Assembly: GCF_000987955.1 (NCBI RefSeq)
Contig: NZ_LAZU01000033.1
Location: forward strand, 18,686-82,685
Direction of reading: 5' to 3'
Length of the DNA stretch: 64,000 nt
From: Paenibacillus sp. DMB20
GTDB lineage: Bacteria > Bacillota > Bacilli > Paenibacillales > Paenibacillaceae
This document shows positions 9,457-19,190 of this stretch, in pieces. A model generated the notes under the pieces. The model made no database searches and was not told where the DNA came from. It worked only from the letters and a program-made list of their open reading frames with translations. The stretch's first letter is position 1; each line of letters opens with the position of its first letter. A program made the position numbers and the translations under genes.

Positions 9457-11740
9457 CTAATTTCGGACGCCAAGATCATTCAACAGTACGGTTCCTGTTT
9501 TGGTCAGGTTGAATTGAATACGGATCTTGCTTAACTGCTGCGGATTGAAGTCCGGATTCATCTTATTAAAATCGCCTAAAGGGAAATCATAGTTTTGAAA
9601 TATGGGTTCCGAGGTATTTCCGGCATTAGAGAACGGCCATTTGAGCACTTTACCCTCAATCACGGGCGGCAATTTCGAAAGATCGCTGAGGGGAAGGCTT
9701 GCCTGACGGCCATCCTTGTCTTCGACGGTAATCGTTAAATCAATGAGTTCTTTCGGGTCGCCGGCCTCTTCTTTCCCGCGGATATCGGCGAGCGAAAATA
9801 CGATGGAGCTTTCCTTCCCTGTTTTTACCCCCTGATCCGGCAAAGTAACCGTATAGGAAGCCGGCTTGGACGATCCGTTCGAGTTCCAGCCTAAGCGAAC
9901 CGCGCTGTAATCCGCTTGGAACATTTTGGATTTCACCTTTTCTTCTTTCCATACTCGGAGGTTTTCACCCATCAGGCTCCCGCCAGGGAGCGTCGTGCTC
10001 TGCAGATCGATGTCTTCTGAATAATCGGCGATCAAGGTCGTGTTCGAATCGTAATAATTGCCCACATACAGGTTGTCCGGAATCCATTCCTTGGCGTAAC
10101 CGAAATCTTTGAACACTTCCCGATACTGCCGTTGGTCCTTCAGCGTGGCATCCAGAAAAGAAGATATGAACACTTTAGCAATGGTTTCCTGTTCATCCCG
10201 CGGCATGATTTGACGTACGTTAAACAGCTGGTTCCCCAAGCCTGCCGCATCTCCTCTGTCCCATCCTCCGTTAAACTGGCCATGGTTGGCTCCATAAATA
10301 TAGACCAGCGATTTCATGTAATCTGTGCCCTTGGTATAACTAATCCGATGATATTGATGGGCAGCATCCATGCTGTTGACATCCATGTCATGAGCTCCAT
10401 GCAAAGACAGATAATTCACGTCTTGCAGCGGCAGAGGTTTGCCTTGGGGCTTATAGTACCCGTCCGTTCCCGCAATGGAAATGAGCGAGCGGATCGAAAA
10501 GTTATAATCAAACTTGATGTGGCCAAAGTCCGGATGGCTGCCGAGCTTGTTGAAGGCTGCCGCGATCGAAATCGCTTCCCCGCCTCTGGAATGCCCGATG
10601 AGGGCGATTCGTTCCATATCAACCTTTTGATAAAACGGATTGTCCGGATCGCTGTTCCAGCCCTTCCAAGTTTTCAAATGCTCCAGCAGCAGCAAGCCTC
10701 TTGCCGGATTTTCGTTCAGCAGCGGGCTGATCAGGAAAAGGTCTTCATAAGGGGAGACATTTAGAAAATTTTCATCCACGGAGACGAAAATATACCCTTT
10801 GCTCGCCATCAGTTTGCCCAGGTATTCATAACCCGGATCGGAATAATCTTTCATTAAATGGTTTCCATGTACAATCAAGACAAGCGGAAAATTGCCTTTC
10901 CCTTCGGGATACCACACTTTTCCGTTTAACGGCATGGCATCGGGTCCGAATCCAAGCGATTTCGTTCGCACAGAAGACCATTTCTCGACAAACTCGGAGG
11001 CATCCACTGTTTTGGTGGTCAGGGATCCGCTTTGGTTAAACTCTTTCCTGTAGTTGTCCGGACTTCCGTATAACAAGCTTTTGACTTTAAAGGAGCCGTG
11101 TTCGGCAGGGTTTTTCATCGCCATGCCATCATATCGGGCTGAAGTTTTCAGCTGTTTCAAGGTCACGTCCGGAGCGGCGGCTTCATCCCCGGCCCGAACC
11201 AACCAGAAGGTGCCGGCTCCGATCACGACAGTGATCAGGGACAAACAGGCGATGGCGCCGATTTTCCTGGTTTTGGGCGCTTGCTTGTAACTTCCCGTTG
11301 CAAATTTATAAACCAATGCGCCAAACAAAGAAAAAAACAACGGCGACAGACACGATGAAAACTACCGATACTTCCATAGGCCCAATGAAACAGAATAAAA
11401 GCATGATGAGGGAGCACAGCAATATCCAAATATAACGGCTTGGCAGTTTTTTGACCCCATGCAGCAGCAATGCGGCCAAGCCGCTTAAGAACGCTACCGT
11501 TAAGACAGACAGGAACATACCCACAATGAAACGAAAGAACCCTTGCCCCTCCAAAAAATAATTGGCCTGAATCAGGACCGGGATGAATGCGATGGCGCCA
11601 AGCCCAAGCGACGCCCCCTTCCATCCGGGGGATAAAGGCTGCATGCGTTTCCGATTTGTTAATATTCTCTTAAAAAAAACAAAGCCTTTCTCTTTTTCTT
11701 TCTCTTTCTGTATCTCCAATTTTCTCCAGTCCTCCTGCAT
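9457..11740 (-). CDS. Membrane-anchored alpha/beta hydrolase, one homopolymer frameshift
   Basis: Two overlapping frames form a ~760-residue protein. The N-terminal ~150 residues carry about five hydrophobic segments. The next segment joins by removing one T from a T7 run (minus strand, about 11326-11332), restoring VVFFSLFGALVYKF. The large exterior part holds an alpha/beta hydrolase with oxyanion region PLVLIVHGNH, nucleophile elbow ALIGHSRGGEA, an acid region and YGANHGQFNGG with a candidate catalytic His. The C-terminal ~200 residues are beta-rich. It resembles dienelactone hydrolase/lipase-like Paenibacillus proteins. Substrate unknown. Confidence 0.75.
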
Positions 11741-11818
11741 GCGAATATAGTAGTTAACTCTACTAATGAGGTTACCGGATAACTCTTTCCCCGCGCTTTC
11801 CCAATTCTTTCAGTAATC

Positions 11819-12972
11819 TTACAAATCATTCGGCAAAAAAAGCACGAATTTCGTTTTCCCGTTCGTTGTCAGCGTGATCTTCCCCCCATGTTTCTCTACC
11901 ACTTGTTTGGCAATCGCAAGACCCAGACCCGTGCCCCCATCGCTTTTCCGAGCCTGGTCTCCGCGAACGAATGCTTCGAACACCTTTTCCTTTATCGCTT
12001 CCGGGATTCCGACGCCATCGTCCGAAACGTGAATTTCAACCCCTTTCCCGGCGTTTAACAATTTCAATTGCACGGTCGTTCCGGGCGGGTTGTATTTTAA
12101 TGCGTTGGACAGAATGTTGGAAACCGCCCGGTATAACCAGGTAGCGTTGAAGGGGACCATGATTTCCCGATGGGGAATATCGTATTGGAAATCAAACTTT
12201 TTTTCTTCGAAAACCTCGTAATACTCGGCGGCGATCTCCCTCGTGAATTCCGCAATGTCGGAGGCCACAACGGTAAAAGGATAATCGGGACTGTCCAGCT
12301 TGGATAGTTCAAAGATGCCGTCAATCAGCTCCGACACAAGCTTGGCTTTGTCGGAAATCAAATGCAAAATTTGACGTTTTCTCTCCTCCGTATCGATGAG
12401 ACCCACTTCCATCGCTTCGATATAACCCCGAATGGTGGTCATGGGCGTCTTCAAGTCATGGGAAATGTCGATCAGCATTCGCTGTTTGCTCTCCTCCAAC
12501 TCCCGCTTTTCCCTCTCCATCCGTTCGAGCCGCTCCGCCATGTCATTGAAATCGTCCTGGATTTGCGCGAGCTCATAACTGGCTTTGAAGTTTAACCTTT
12601 TGTGATACTGCCCGCGGGCAATGTTCCTGATGCCGTCGGCTATGGAGCTGAGCGGGGTCGTGAGCCTGGAAGCCGTCCATCTTCCGAACGTGTACACGGT
12701 GACCGCAAACAGAGCGAGAAACAGCAGCAGGGTCTGCAGAGCTATTCTGTAAAACACCCTCTCGTGCTGAGCGCTGTCGCCGTCAGATACGGCGGTTGGA
12801 TTGCCCCGGTCAGTATCCTCCACCTTGATTTGCCCGGATGTATCCATAAAATAATTCATGATTTGCGCATTTAATACGAACAGCGAAATCGCGGCAATGA
12901 GCGCAATGGTAAAAAAAGAAAAAAAATATATTGGCTGATCAGTGAACGCTGTAAACGATTTGGCGATTTCAT
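11819..12972 (-). CDS. HisKA sensor histidine kinase, N-terminus frameshifted
   Basis: The kinase has a TM helix, HAMP-like linker, the HisKA phospho-acceptor MLIDISHDLKTPMTTIRGY and an HATPase with NILSNALKYNPPG (N box), DDGVGIPE (G1) and GGTGLGLAI (G2). The annotated-looking start at 12859 misses the first TM segment. The true start is ATG 12972, three bases after the response-regulator stop. The frame is restored by dropping one T from each of two runs (T8 and T7, minus strand, about 12913-12930), giving IFFFFTIALIAAISLFV. It partners the upstream regulator. Confidence 0.85.
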
Positions 12973-12975
12973 GGG

Positions 12976-13683
12976 CTATAACTCATCTTTCTTGGCAAAC
13001 CGGTAACCGAGGCCGCGAATGGTCTTGATATAGACGGGTTTTCTCGGACAGGCTTCGATTTTGTCGCGCAGCCTGCTGATTTGCACCATAATGGCGTTAT
13101 CGTCGGCCAGATAATGCTCATCCCAAGCTTGTTCAAAAATTTGCCTTTTCGTAAATACGCGCCCGGGTTCCCCCATAAACAGTTTTAACATTCTATACTC
13201 GATGGCGCTGAGCGAAATCGGCTTTCCCTTGATGTACAACATGCATTCGCGGTGATCCAGCAGCAAGTCCCCGACGCAGGTTTCGGAAACCGGCGGAGCC
13301 GCCGACGGTTCATTAAACTCATAGGAACGCCTTAACTGGGCTTGAATTCTAGCCATTACTTCCAGCGGGCTGAACGGTTTGGAAACATAATCGTCCGCTC
13401 CCAGCTTGAGACCCGTTATTTTATCGATGTCCTGATTTTTGGCCGAAATGAGAATGACCGGAATTTTATATTCCTGCCGCATCATTCGGAGCAGTTGGTA
13501 TCCGTCGATAACCGGCATCATGATATCGAAAATGGCGAGATCGACGTGTTTGCTCCGCAGATGTTCAAAGGCTTCTTTTCCGTCGAAAGCTTCCAAAGTC
13601 GTATATCCTTCCGCGTCCAGATAGAGCTTAAGCATGGCAACGATATCCGGATCGTCATCGACCACAAGTATGGTTTTGGGCAT
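12976..13683 (-). CDS. OmpR/PhoB-family response regulator
   Basis: 235 residues: receiver domain with acidic pocket VVDDDPD, phospho-acceptor Asp in AIFDIMMPVIDG, Thr/Ser switch replaced by ILISAK and KPF lysine in DYVSKPFSPLEV. This is followed by a winged-helix Trans_reg_C with RVFTKRQIFEQAW and VYIKTIRGLGYRF. A GGAGGAGG site precedes the ATG. It is the first gene of a two-gene operon with the histidine kinase. The signal sensed is not apparent; the neighbouring Fur-regulated gene is on its own promoter. Confidence 0.93.
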   Translation of the reverse strand: MPKTILVVDDDPDIVAMLKLYLDAEGYTTLEAFDGKEAFEHLRSKHVDLAIFDIMMPVIDGYQLLRMMRQEYKIPVILISAKNQDIDKITGLKLGADDYVSKPFSPLEVMARIQAQLRRSYEFNEPSAAPPVSETCVGDLLLDHRECMLYIKGKPISLSAIEYRMLKLFMGEPGRVFTKRQIFEQAWDEHYLADDNAIMVQISRLRDKIEACPRKPVYIKTIRGLGYRFAKKDEL

Positions 13684-13837
13684 TTAGGCATCCTCCTCCT
13701 CAAGTACTTAATATGGTTCTCCTTCGGAGGCAGGATTTCCTTTTTATGTTGTTGCGTTAACCGATTTTACGAGAGTAACTATACCACGGGAGCCGATGAT
13801 ACGCTCGAGAGTTCCTATGTAATGTTGAACGGGCTCC

Positions 13838-14839
13838 TTATTTCCGCGTAAGGCTTTCCACGATAAACTCCAGCTGTCCCTCCAGGGAAACGGGATCATT
13901 AAAGAAAGAACCGTCCTTCACTAAAGCAAACACCCGATTGTTCTTTACGGCAGGCAGTTTCTTCCAAAGGCTGCTCCCGTAAACCGCATCCGGATCGCCA
14001 TCGTCCCCGGTCCACGGGCTGGTGAATATAAAGTCGCCGGCATACTCCGGAAGAACTTCGAGAGACAGGCTGGCCCAGCCTTTTCCGTTATCAATCGCCT
14101 CTTTCTGAATGGGAGAAGGCGCCTTTAATTTGAATTCCCCGTAAAGGATCTCTCCCCCCCTTCCGTAGTTATGCCCGAACGCATAAATGCCTTTCGAGTA
14201 CGGTTGCAGAATGGACACGGTATTATCTCCAACCGCGGCTTCGACCTTCGGCTTGTACCCTGCGATTTTTTGATCCCACTCCGCTATCCACGCTTTCGCT
14301 TGGTCCTCCCTGCCTGTTATTTTTCCGAATTCCACCAATTGTTCTCGAACAGGCAATTTTCCATATTCAACGGTTATTGTCGGTGCGATTTTGGAGAGCT
14401 CATCGGTGAACGCGGCATCTCCGCTAAACGTAATGATTATATCCGGCTGCAGTTCCAAAATCTTTTCGATCGATTTTCCGTCACCCAGATTTTCAACGCC
14501 ATCCAACCGACCTTTAAAGTATGGATTATCCATGGCATGCTGCGTGATTCCGACAGGTTTGATGCCAAGCGCAAGCAAATGGCCCACATAACTGTCCGAT
14601 AATTCGACGATTCGTTGCGGATTTTTAGGTATTTCCACTTTGCCGTCAGCAGTCTGGTAGATCATCGTTTCGTTACTAGGCAACGTTTGTTCGCTGTTAT
14701 CCGTATCCGAAGATTGTACGGAAGAAGTCACGTCGGACTTGGCTTTGCTGTCAGATCCTTGGCCGCATGCGGCCAGCATGACAAACAAGGCCAGAAGAAG
14801 AATGACAATGCTGAACTTTCTGATATATTGGACACTCAT
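13838..14839 (-). CDS. Iron-siderophore ABC transporter substrate-binding lipoprotein
   Basis: The protein (~333 aa) starts with a lipoprotein signal peptide and lipobox LAACG, then a Ser/Asp/Lys-rich linker. A periplasmic-binding domain of the FhuD/FepB type follows with RIVELSDSYVGHLLALG, PDIIITFSG and WASLSLEVLPEYAGDFIF. The start at ATG 14839 follows a GGAGGGGAA site; an upstream in-frame ATG would extend into the Fur box. It should bind a ferric siderophore at the cell surface. No permease or ATPase gene is adjacent, so it must share a transporter encoded elsewhere. Confidence 0.88.
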   Translation of the reverse strand: MSVQYIRKFSIVILLLALFVMLAACGQGSDSKAKSDVTSSVQSSDTDNSEQTLPSNETMIYQTADGKVEIPKNPQRIVELSDSYVGHLLALGIKPVGITQHAMDNPYFKGRLDGVENLGDGKSIEKILELQPDIIITFSGDAAFTDELSKIAPTITVEYGKLPVREQLVEFGKITGREDQAKAWIAEWDQKIAGYKPKVEAAVGDNTVSILQPYSKGIYAFGHNYGRGGEILYGEFKLKAPSPIQKEAIDNGKGWASLSLEVLPEYAGDFIFTSPWTGDDGDPDAVYGSSLWKKLPAVKNNRVFALVKDGSFFNDPVSLEGQLEFIVESLTRK

Positions 14840-14862
14840 ATTAAATTTCCCCTCCACATAAT

Positions 14863-14877
14863 TGATAATGATTATCA
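14863..14877. promoter_or_regulatory. Fur box
   Basis: A perfect 7-1-7 inverted repeat, TGATAATGATTATCA, matches the Bacillus Fur box consensus. It lies about 24 bases before the start codon of the siderophore-binding protein, implying iron-dependent repression. Confidence 0.9.
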
Positions 14878-14956
14878 TTTTCGATAGTCAGTTTATCAGA
14901 GAGAAGTCCAACAATCAATCTTTATTTCTAATCATCTTAAAAAAATGGCTTAAAAC

Positions 14957-14982
14957 AAAAAAAGTCGGGACCCTTCCCCGAC
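14957..14982 (-). terminator. Rho-independent terminator for a minus-strand transcript
   Basis: A GTCGGG/CCCGAC stem (14964-14969 with 14977-14982) is followed on the minus strand by seven T. It lies downstream of the truncated reading frame at 15040. Confidence 0.75.
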
Positions 14983-15039
14983 CTTCTCAAAACACAATAT
15001 TTATGCAGCCTCGCCCGTACCAAGACAACAAAGAATCTA

Positions 15040-15210
15040 TTATTCTTCCGCCCATGTTACTTGAAGTTCTATCGTTTCTTTATCGGACGAAAGCAGACTG
15101 CTGATCATCGACCAGCTGTCCTTGTTCGCTGTGCTGTCCCCTTGAATAATAAAGTTGGTATCGTCGAAGCTTTTCTCAGTTATCAGTATAACAATCAGAT
15201 TCCGAATATT
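15040..15210 (-). pseudogene. C-terminal fragment of an unrecognised protein
   Basis: A minus-strand open stretch ending at the stop 15040 encodes about 55 residues ending with SSDKETIELQVTWAEE. The upstream part runs into the 3' end of the phosphatase gene without a start site. Its own terminator (14957-14982) is retained, so it was probably a complete gene. I do not recognise the family. Confidence 0.4.
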
Positions 15211-15222
15211 TACTCTCCGGAA

Positions 15223-15606
15223 CTATAAATGAGCGGTTTGATTTTCCAATGTCAACTCCCATTTTCCGTTGACCCGTTCAATCCGGTGAATACCGGTATT
15301 TGAGGCTGGAAAAAACTTGTTTTTATTGGTCCACTTAATGTTTTTTAAAATGTAGTAAACAATATTAATAACTCCGCCATGCCTTACGACGAGTATGTTC
15401 TTATTATGGGTATGGTCTATATGCTCGCCGCATAATTCGTTGAATGCTTCTTCTATCCGCATGTAATTTTCGATGGGGCTTTCTCCACCGGGATACCTTT
15501 CATCCATTCGCAAGCTTGAGAAATATAGATCAACGAGTCCTCTATCACTCCATCCGCCACGATATCCTTCCTCGTCTTTGCCATGTCTAACAAGGTATAT
15601 TGCCAT
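15223..15606 (-). CDS. Histidine phosphatase (phosphoglycerate-mutase-like) with an internal deletion
   Basis: The frame starts with the RHG motif YLVRHGKDEEGY and has the second catalytic region ILVVRHGGVINIV, so both catalytic histidines are present. At 127 residues it is about 60-70 shorter than usual. The break lies between WSDRGL and YFSSLRMDERYPGGES, where the region bearing the early helices and an arginine of the active site should be. The deletion is in frame. The protein is probably inactive or altered. Confidence 0.75.
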   Translation of the reverse strand: MAIYLVRHGKDEEGYRGGWSDRGLVDLYFSSLRMDERYPGGESPIENYMRIEEAFNELCGEHIDHTHNKNILVVRHGGVINIVYYILKNIKWTNKNKFFPASNTGIHRIERVNGKWELTLENQTAHL

Positions 15607-15758
15607 CCGGTAGGTTACTCCTTCGTCTTTATGATCCTTTTTTTATGCACGAAACCCGATTTCTGCGAGCCATTCAATCCAAGCGTGGCTGCGCCTTGCA
15701 CTGACTAGTGAATTTATACCTTAGTGATGCATCCCTAAGCACCATGCTGCTTGCGTTC

Positions 15759-16223
15759 TCATTTTCTTACCCGTATCACTCGTCCTCCACTAGCTTTTAA
15801 CATTTCATTTACAGCCACTTTGATCAGCGAAAAGGGAGACCCGCCGCCTGTATATACATAGTCCTGTTCCGTAACCTTGGGATCAATCAGAAACAAGGCT
15901 TCATAACCGAATGACGGCACCCCGCCCGCCGGATATCCGGTTCGTTCGATCACTTCCTCCTCATTGGCCAATCGCGGCTTTTCGATATCCAAAGCCTTGC
16001 CGACTCTTGTCGTGCTCGCTCTGTCTTCGCCTTTGACAATGGCCACGATTAACCGGTTCAACTCGTCAATCATGCAGATGTTTTTGACGAATTGATCGGC
16101 AGATCCTTGAACGGCAGTGGCCGCCTCCTGAACGGAGTGGCAGCTTTGCTCGAGAACGATATGTTCGGCTTGTAAATGATGGGCTGCGATATGCTCTTGT
16201 ATTTTAGCTTCAAATGCTTTCAT
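15759..16223 (-). CDS. YbaK/EbsC-type aminoacyl-tRNA deacylase
   Basis: 154 residues matching the YbaK/ProX editing-domain fold: ADQFVKNICMI, then IVAIVKGEDRAST with the catalytic lysine region, and GYPAGGVPSFGY. Such proteins hydrolyse mischarged aminoacyl-tRNA (Cys-tRNAPro, Ala-tRNAPro or related) in trans. Length and motif order are complete. Confidence 0.88.
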   Translation of the reverse strand: MKAFEAKIQEHIAAHHLQAEHIVLEQSCHSVQEAATAVQGSADQFVKNICMIDELNRLIVAIVKGEDRASTTRVGKALDIEKPRLANEEEVIERTGYPAGGVPSFGYEALFLIDPKVTEQDYVYTGGGSPFSLIKVAVNEMLKASGGRVIRVRK

Positions 16224-16334
16224 CGCTGTCTATCTCTCCACTTCTTTTTATCATTCAAAAAATGGATTTCCATGAAATCCTCGTCTAGCCAGAAAGAGCA
16301 TGCTTCCTGCCCCCTCCCGCTGTTAACAAAACAA

Positions 16335-16928
16335 TTACAGCAAGCCATCCTCCAGTTGTTCCAGCACGCAGCTCCACCAATGATCCTCATCAGCCAAGCT
16401 GAGGGGATCTTTCTCTTCCAACAAAGCCCGCAGCCTTGACAGCTCCGCCGTACGGTCCAGTCCCTGCTGTTTCGGCTGCTTCGGAATGATTTCGCCGCGC
16501 CTGAAAGCGGCTAAACGCTCATGCGCTTCCGCCGAGGACATGATCGTCATGGTGTCTTCCTGAGATTGGCCGGCTGTGAAAGATCGAATGGATGACAAAA
16601 ACGACAAAAAATGACGGATATCCGAGTTGACGAAACCGCATTGTCCGGAGGACGGGTGGAACGAATACAAATGCCCCGAGTCCGCAGCCAGCCCCAGAAT
16701 GGCATCCTCCGGACTCCACTCATAGCCAATCGGCAACAACTTTCGATCACCCGCTTGGATGAGCCCCGTATTCGTAAACGATTGAAAGCGAACGCCTAAA
16801 ACGGCGTCTTCGGAAGAAATAAACGGCAGCCCTTTTTGCAGAAGCTGTTCTTCCGTGTGCTCAGGTAAATTTGCTGATCGGACCAAACCGCCGTCATATT
16901 TGATAAAGCTTCGGTTAAATGGTTCCAC
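16335..16928 (-). CDS. SUKH-4 family immunity-type protein
   Basis: The 197-residue protein has the SUKH-4 pattern: an N-terminal LLQKGLPFI segment, a middle AILGLAADSGHLYSF strand pair and FVNSDIRHFLSFLSSI near residue 105. SUKH proteins often neutralise nuclease/deaminase toxins of polymorphic toxin systems but also occur elsewhere. A second SUKH gene lies 150 bases upstream on the same strand. No toxin lies adjacent. Confidence 0.72.
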   Translation of the reverse strand: MEPFNRSFIKYDGGLVRSANLPEHTEEQLLQKGLPFISSEDAVLGVRFQSFTNTGLIQAGDRKLLPIGYEWSPEDAILGLAADSGHLYSFHPSSGQCGFVNSDIRHFLSFLSSIRSFTAGQSQEDTMTIMSSAEAHERLAAFRRGEIIPKQPKQQGLDRTAELSRLRALLEEKDPLSLADEDHWWSCVLEQLEDGLL

Positions 16929-17075
16929 ACCCCTACCCCCTTCGGTAAGAAAAACGCCTATCGACTTTGTTCAGTTCATTTTCGGCTTTGTTCATTGGGA
17001 CCTCCCAGTCTGCATTTTCGGTTTAAAATTGTTCGGTGCAAGCGTATCGGTTGATGTAAATCAGGCTTGCGGAGC

Positions 17076-17519
17076 CTACCATTCATGGAACTGATCTTCG
17101 ATCAACTCGGCAAACGAACTCGCAAGAACTTCCGTCTCTCCCGAATCAAGATAGCAAATGAGGACTTCCCCTGTGGAATGGATCATGACGGGGTTTCCGG
17201 AACCATCCATAGAAATGACGTAGCCGTCCTCCAGTTGTTCCTTTAGTGACGTCTCGGCCAATTGCTGCCTAAACTCCTCCGTCCATTCAACAACGGTTTC
17301 TTTTCCCATCACGGATCCGTTGGAAAATGCATGTATGGAAATCCCGGCAAAAGCCCCGCCGAATGCTTTAATAAATTCGACATAATCGGCATGAAAAGTC
17401 ACGTTCAGGCCCTTCTCCGCCTCAGCTATTTGTTCGTCGCTGGCAGGTACGCCGACGAGAGCTGCATTTTCTTCTTTAGCATAAAAATCACGCAGCCGCT
17501 TCATAAGTTCTTCCTTCAT
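17076..17519 (-). CDS. SMI1/KNR4 (SUKH) domain protein
   Basis: 147 residues with the SMI1/KNR4 hallmark: ASDEQIAEAEKGLNVTFHAD followed by YVEFIKAFGGAFAGI, and a C-terminal LASSFAELIEDQFHEW. It covers the complete single domain. The family is common among immunity proteins against contact-dependent or type VII toxins. Its position next to the SUKH-4 gene suggests a small immunity cluster; the cognate toxin is unknown. Confidence 0.82.
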   Translation of the reverse strand: MKEELMKRLRDFYAKEENAALVGVPASDEQIAEAEKGLNVTFHADYVEFIKAFGGAFAGISIHAFSNGSVMGKETVVEWTEEFRQQLAETSLKEQLEDGYVISMDGSGNPVMIHSTGEVLICYLDSGETEVLASSFAELIEDQFHEW

Positions 17520-17588
17520 ATACAGAGCCCCTTCCCCTGCTCAATGGAATAGTTTATAGTCCCACCGATTCATCAAACCGGATTCTGC

Positions 17589-18457
17589 TTACATGGAAAG
17601 TACGTACTCCTCTCCAAAAAGTTCTTCTACCACGTCCCAGTTGATTTTTAGCTCTCCTTTCCAAGCCGCCCACGGCATCTCCATATCCGAACGGCCTCTT
17701 GTATTGGCAAGCTTTTCTTCGTGACTCACTATATCTTCGAAATCGGTCCAAGCGTTGAAATGAGTCTGCACAAACACATTTGGAAGGACTCCCGTTACAG
17801 CCAGCGAATTCAATATCCCCCGCCGCACATATGTATTTTTCGGCATGATCTTTTCCGAGGTCAGCCGCTTCTCATATTCTCCCGGAGTTTCATCCGGCTC
17901 GGAACGCGACAAACTGGCCAATAAATTCCGAAAAAACGCCGATATCCTCCTTCGTTGGTTTGACCGAATCCTGCTCTGCCAAGTCCTTAAGGTCCAGGAG
18001 CGCCCCCCCAAGGGCTTGAGCCGTACGAGTTCCCTAAATAGAGGACATATTTAAGGTATGAAGCGTTTTCCCAGAAACCGTCTTGCATATGATCCGAAAA
18101 GGAACATATTTTGCAAGCCGCATAACGATCTGCCGCCAGATACTCATGATCCGGGATGTTCTGCATGGTATAATAACTGACCAATGGGGACAGCCCTCGG
18201 GGATAGCTTCCGCCAACGCCCGCGATAAAGCCGTCTGCGATGCGTTCACGGGTTAAGCGTTTGTCCTGCCTTAGTTGTATTAACTCCTTGACGCATGAGT
18301 CATGAGTAAGCCATTCCAACTGGTTGACCTGCCAATTCATTTCTTTCAGCAGCTCTTTTTCCGGTTCCGTTAATGAATCTTCCTTGTATAAACTCACTTC
18401 CCGTTCACGATCGTATTTTGAATTGGTTGAGTGATACAGCTTTTTGAGCAAGCTCAT
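17589..18457 (-). CDS. Unrecognised ~285-residue protein, two frameshifts
   Basis: An N-terminal frame (from ATG 18457, MSLLKKLYHSTNSKYD) runs into a G7 run (minus strand, about 18002-18008). Dropping one G continues as ALLDLKDLAEQDSVKPTKED and then VFSEFIGQFVAF. A second shift near 17905 is needed to reach the long C-terminal frame with NTYVRRGILNSLAVTGVLPN, ending at 17589. I do not recognise a domain. It lies in line with the two SUKH genes and may be another member of that cluster. Confidence 0.5.
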
Positions 18458-18578
18458 TTTCTTTTTTATCCATCCGGTTATGCCTCCAATCCCTGGTTTT
18501 ATTAAATCAACAGCAATCCTTCATTCCCCCATCGGGCCATATGATCCGCATTCAATCTTCCATCCTTCGAATCCATTT

Positions 18579-19109
18579 CTACCCTTTCACGAGTTCACTC
18601 CATCCTATCGCTAATTCAATCAGGTGATCCTCACCAATCTTGATATTTTCCCTGCCGATTACAGTTCCCCCTAACCTTTGATAGAAGCCAAGGGAAGGAT
18701 TGTCCGCAAGCACCCACAACATCATCGATTCGTACCCCTGTTCCATTAATGAACCAATGGTTTCCTGAAATAATAATCGTCCGATGCCTTGACCTTGGAA
18801 TTCTGACAAAATGTAAATCGCATAAATCTCGCCCGCATGATCAAACTCATGATTCCGGTTTCTTCCGGACATTGCAAATCCAAGGATAGACCCATTCGTG
18901 TTCTCAGCAATAAATACGGATTCATCCTGTTTTAGGTTACTGAAAATATCGCTCCAATTCTTTTTCCGGTTCTCAAAGGAGAGGTTGGATAAATAAGATT
19001 CCGAAATGATGCCCTTATATGTTGTCTTCCAACTTTCAATATGGACATGAGTAATCCCGTCAATATCATTCATGTCCGCTTTTCTAATGATCAAGATAAC
19101 AACCCCCAT
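18579..19109 (-). CDS. GNAT family N-acetyltransferase
   Basis: A complete GNAT: IRKADMNDIDGITHVHIESW at the N-terminus, motif A AIYILSEFQGQGIGRLLFQ with the QGQGIG loop, and DNPSLGFYQRLGG in motif B. The start is uncertain: ATG 19109 or a TTG about 15 bases downstream preceded by GGGGG. Substrate unknown. Confidence 0.88.
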   Translation of the reverse strand: MGVVILIIRKADMNDIDGITHVHIESWKTTYKGIISESYLSNLSFENRKKNWSDIFSNLKQDESVFIAENTNGSILGFAMSGRNRNHEFDHAGEIYAIYILSEFQGQGIGRLLFQETIGSLMEQGYESMMLWVLADNPSLGFYQRLGGTVIGRENIKIGEDHLIELAIGWSELVKG

Positions 19110-19190
19110 GTAGGAAATAAGGCAGACCGGAACATCATGAAATGCCCTAGCCTGCCTTATCATTACTTCATTCGTTCGTTTAGAAGACGA

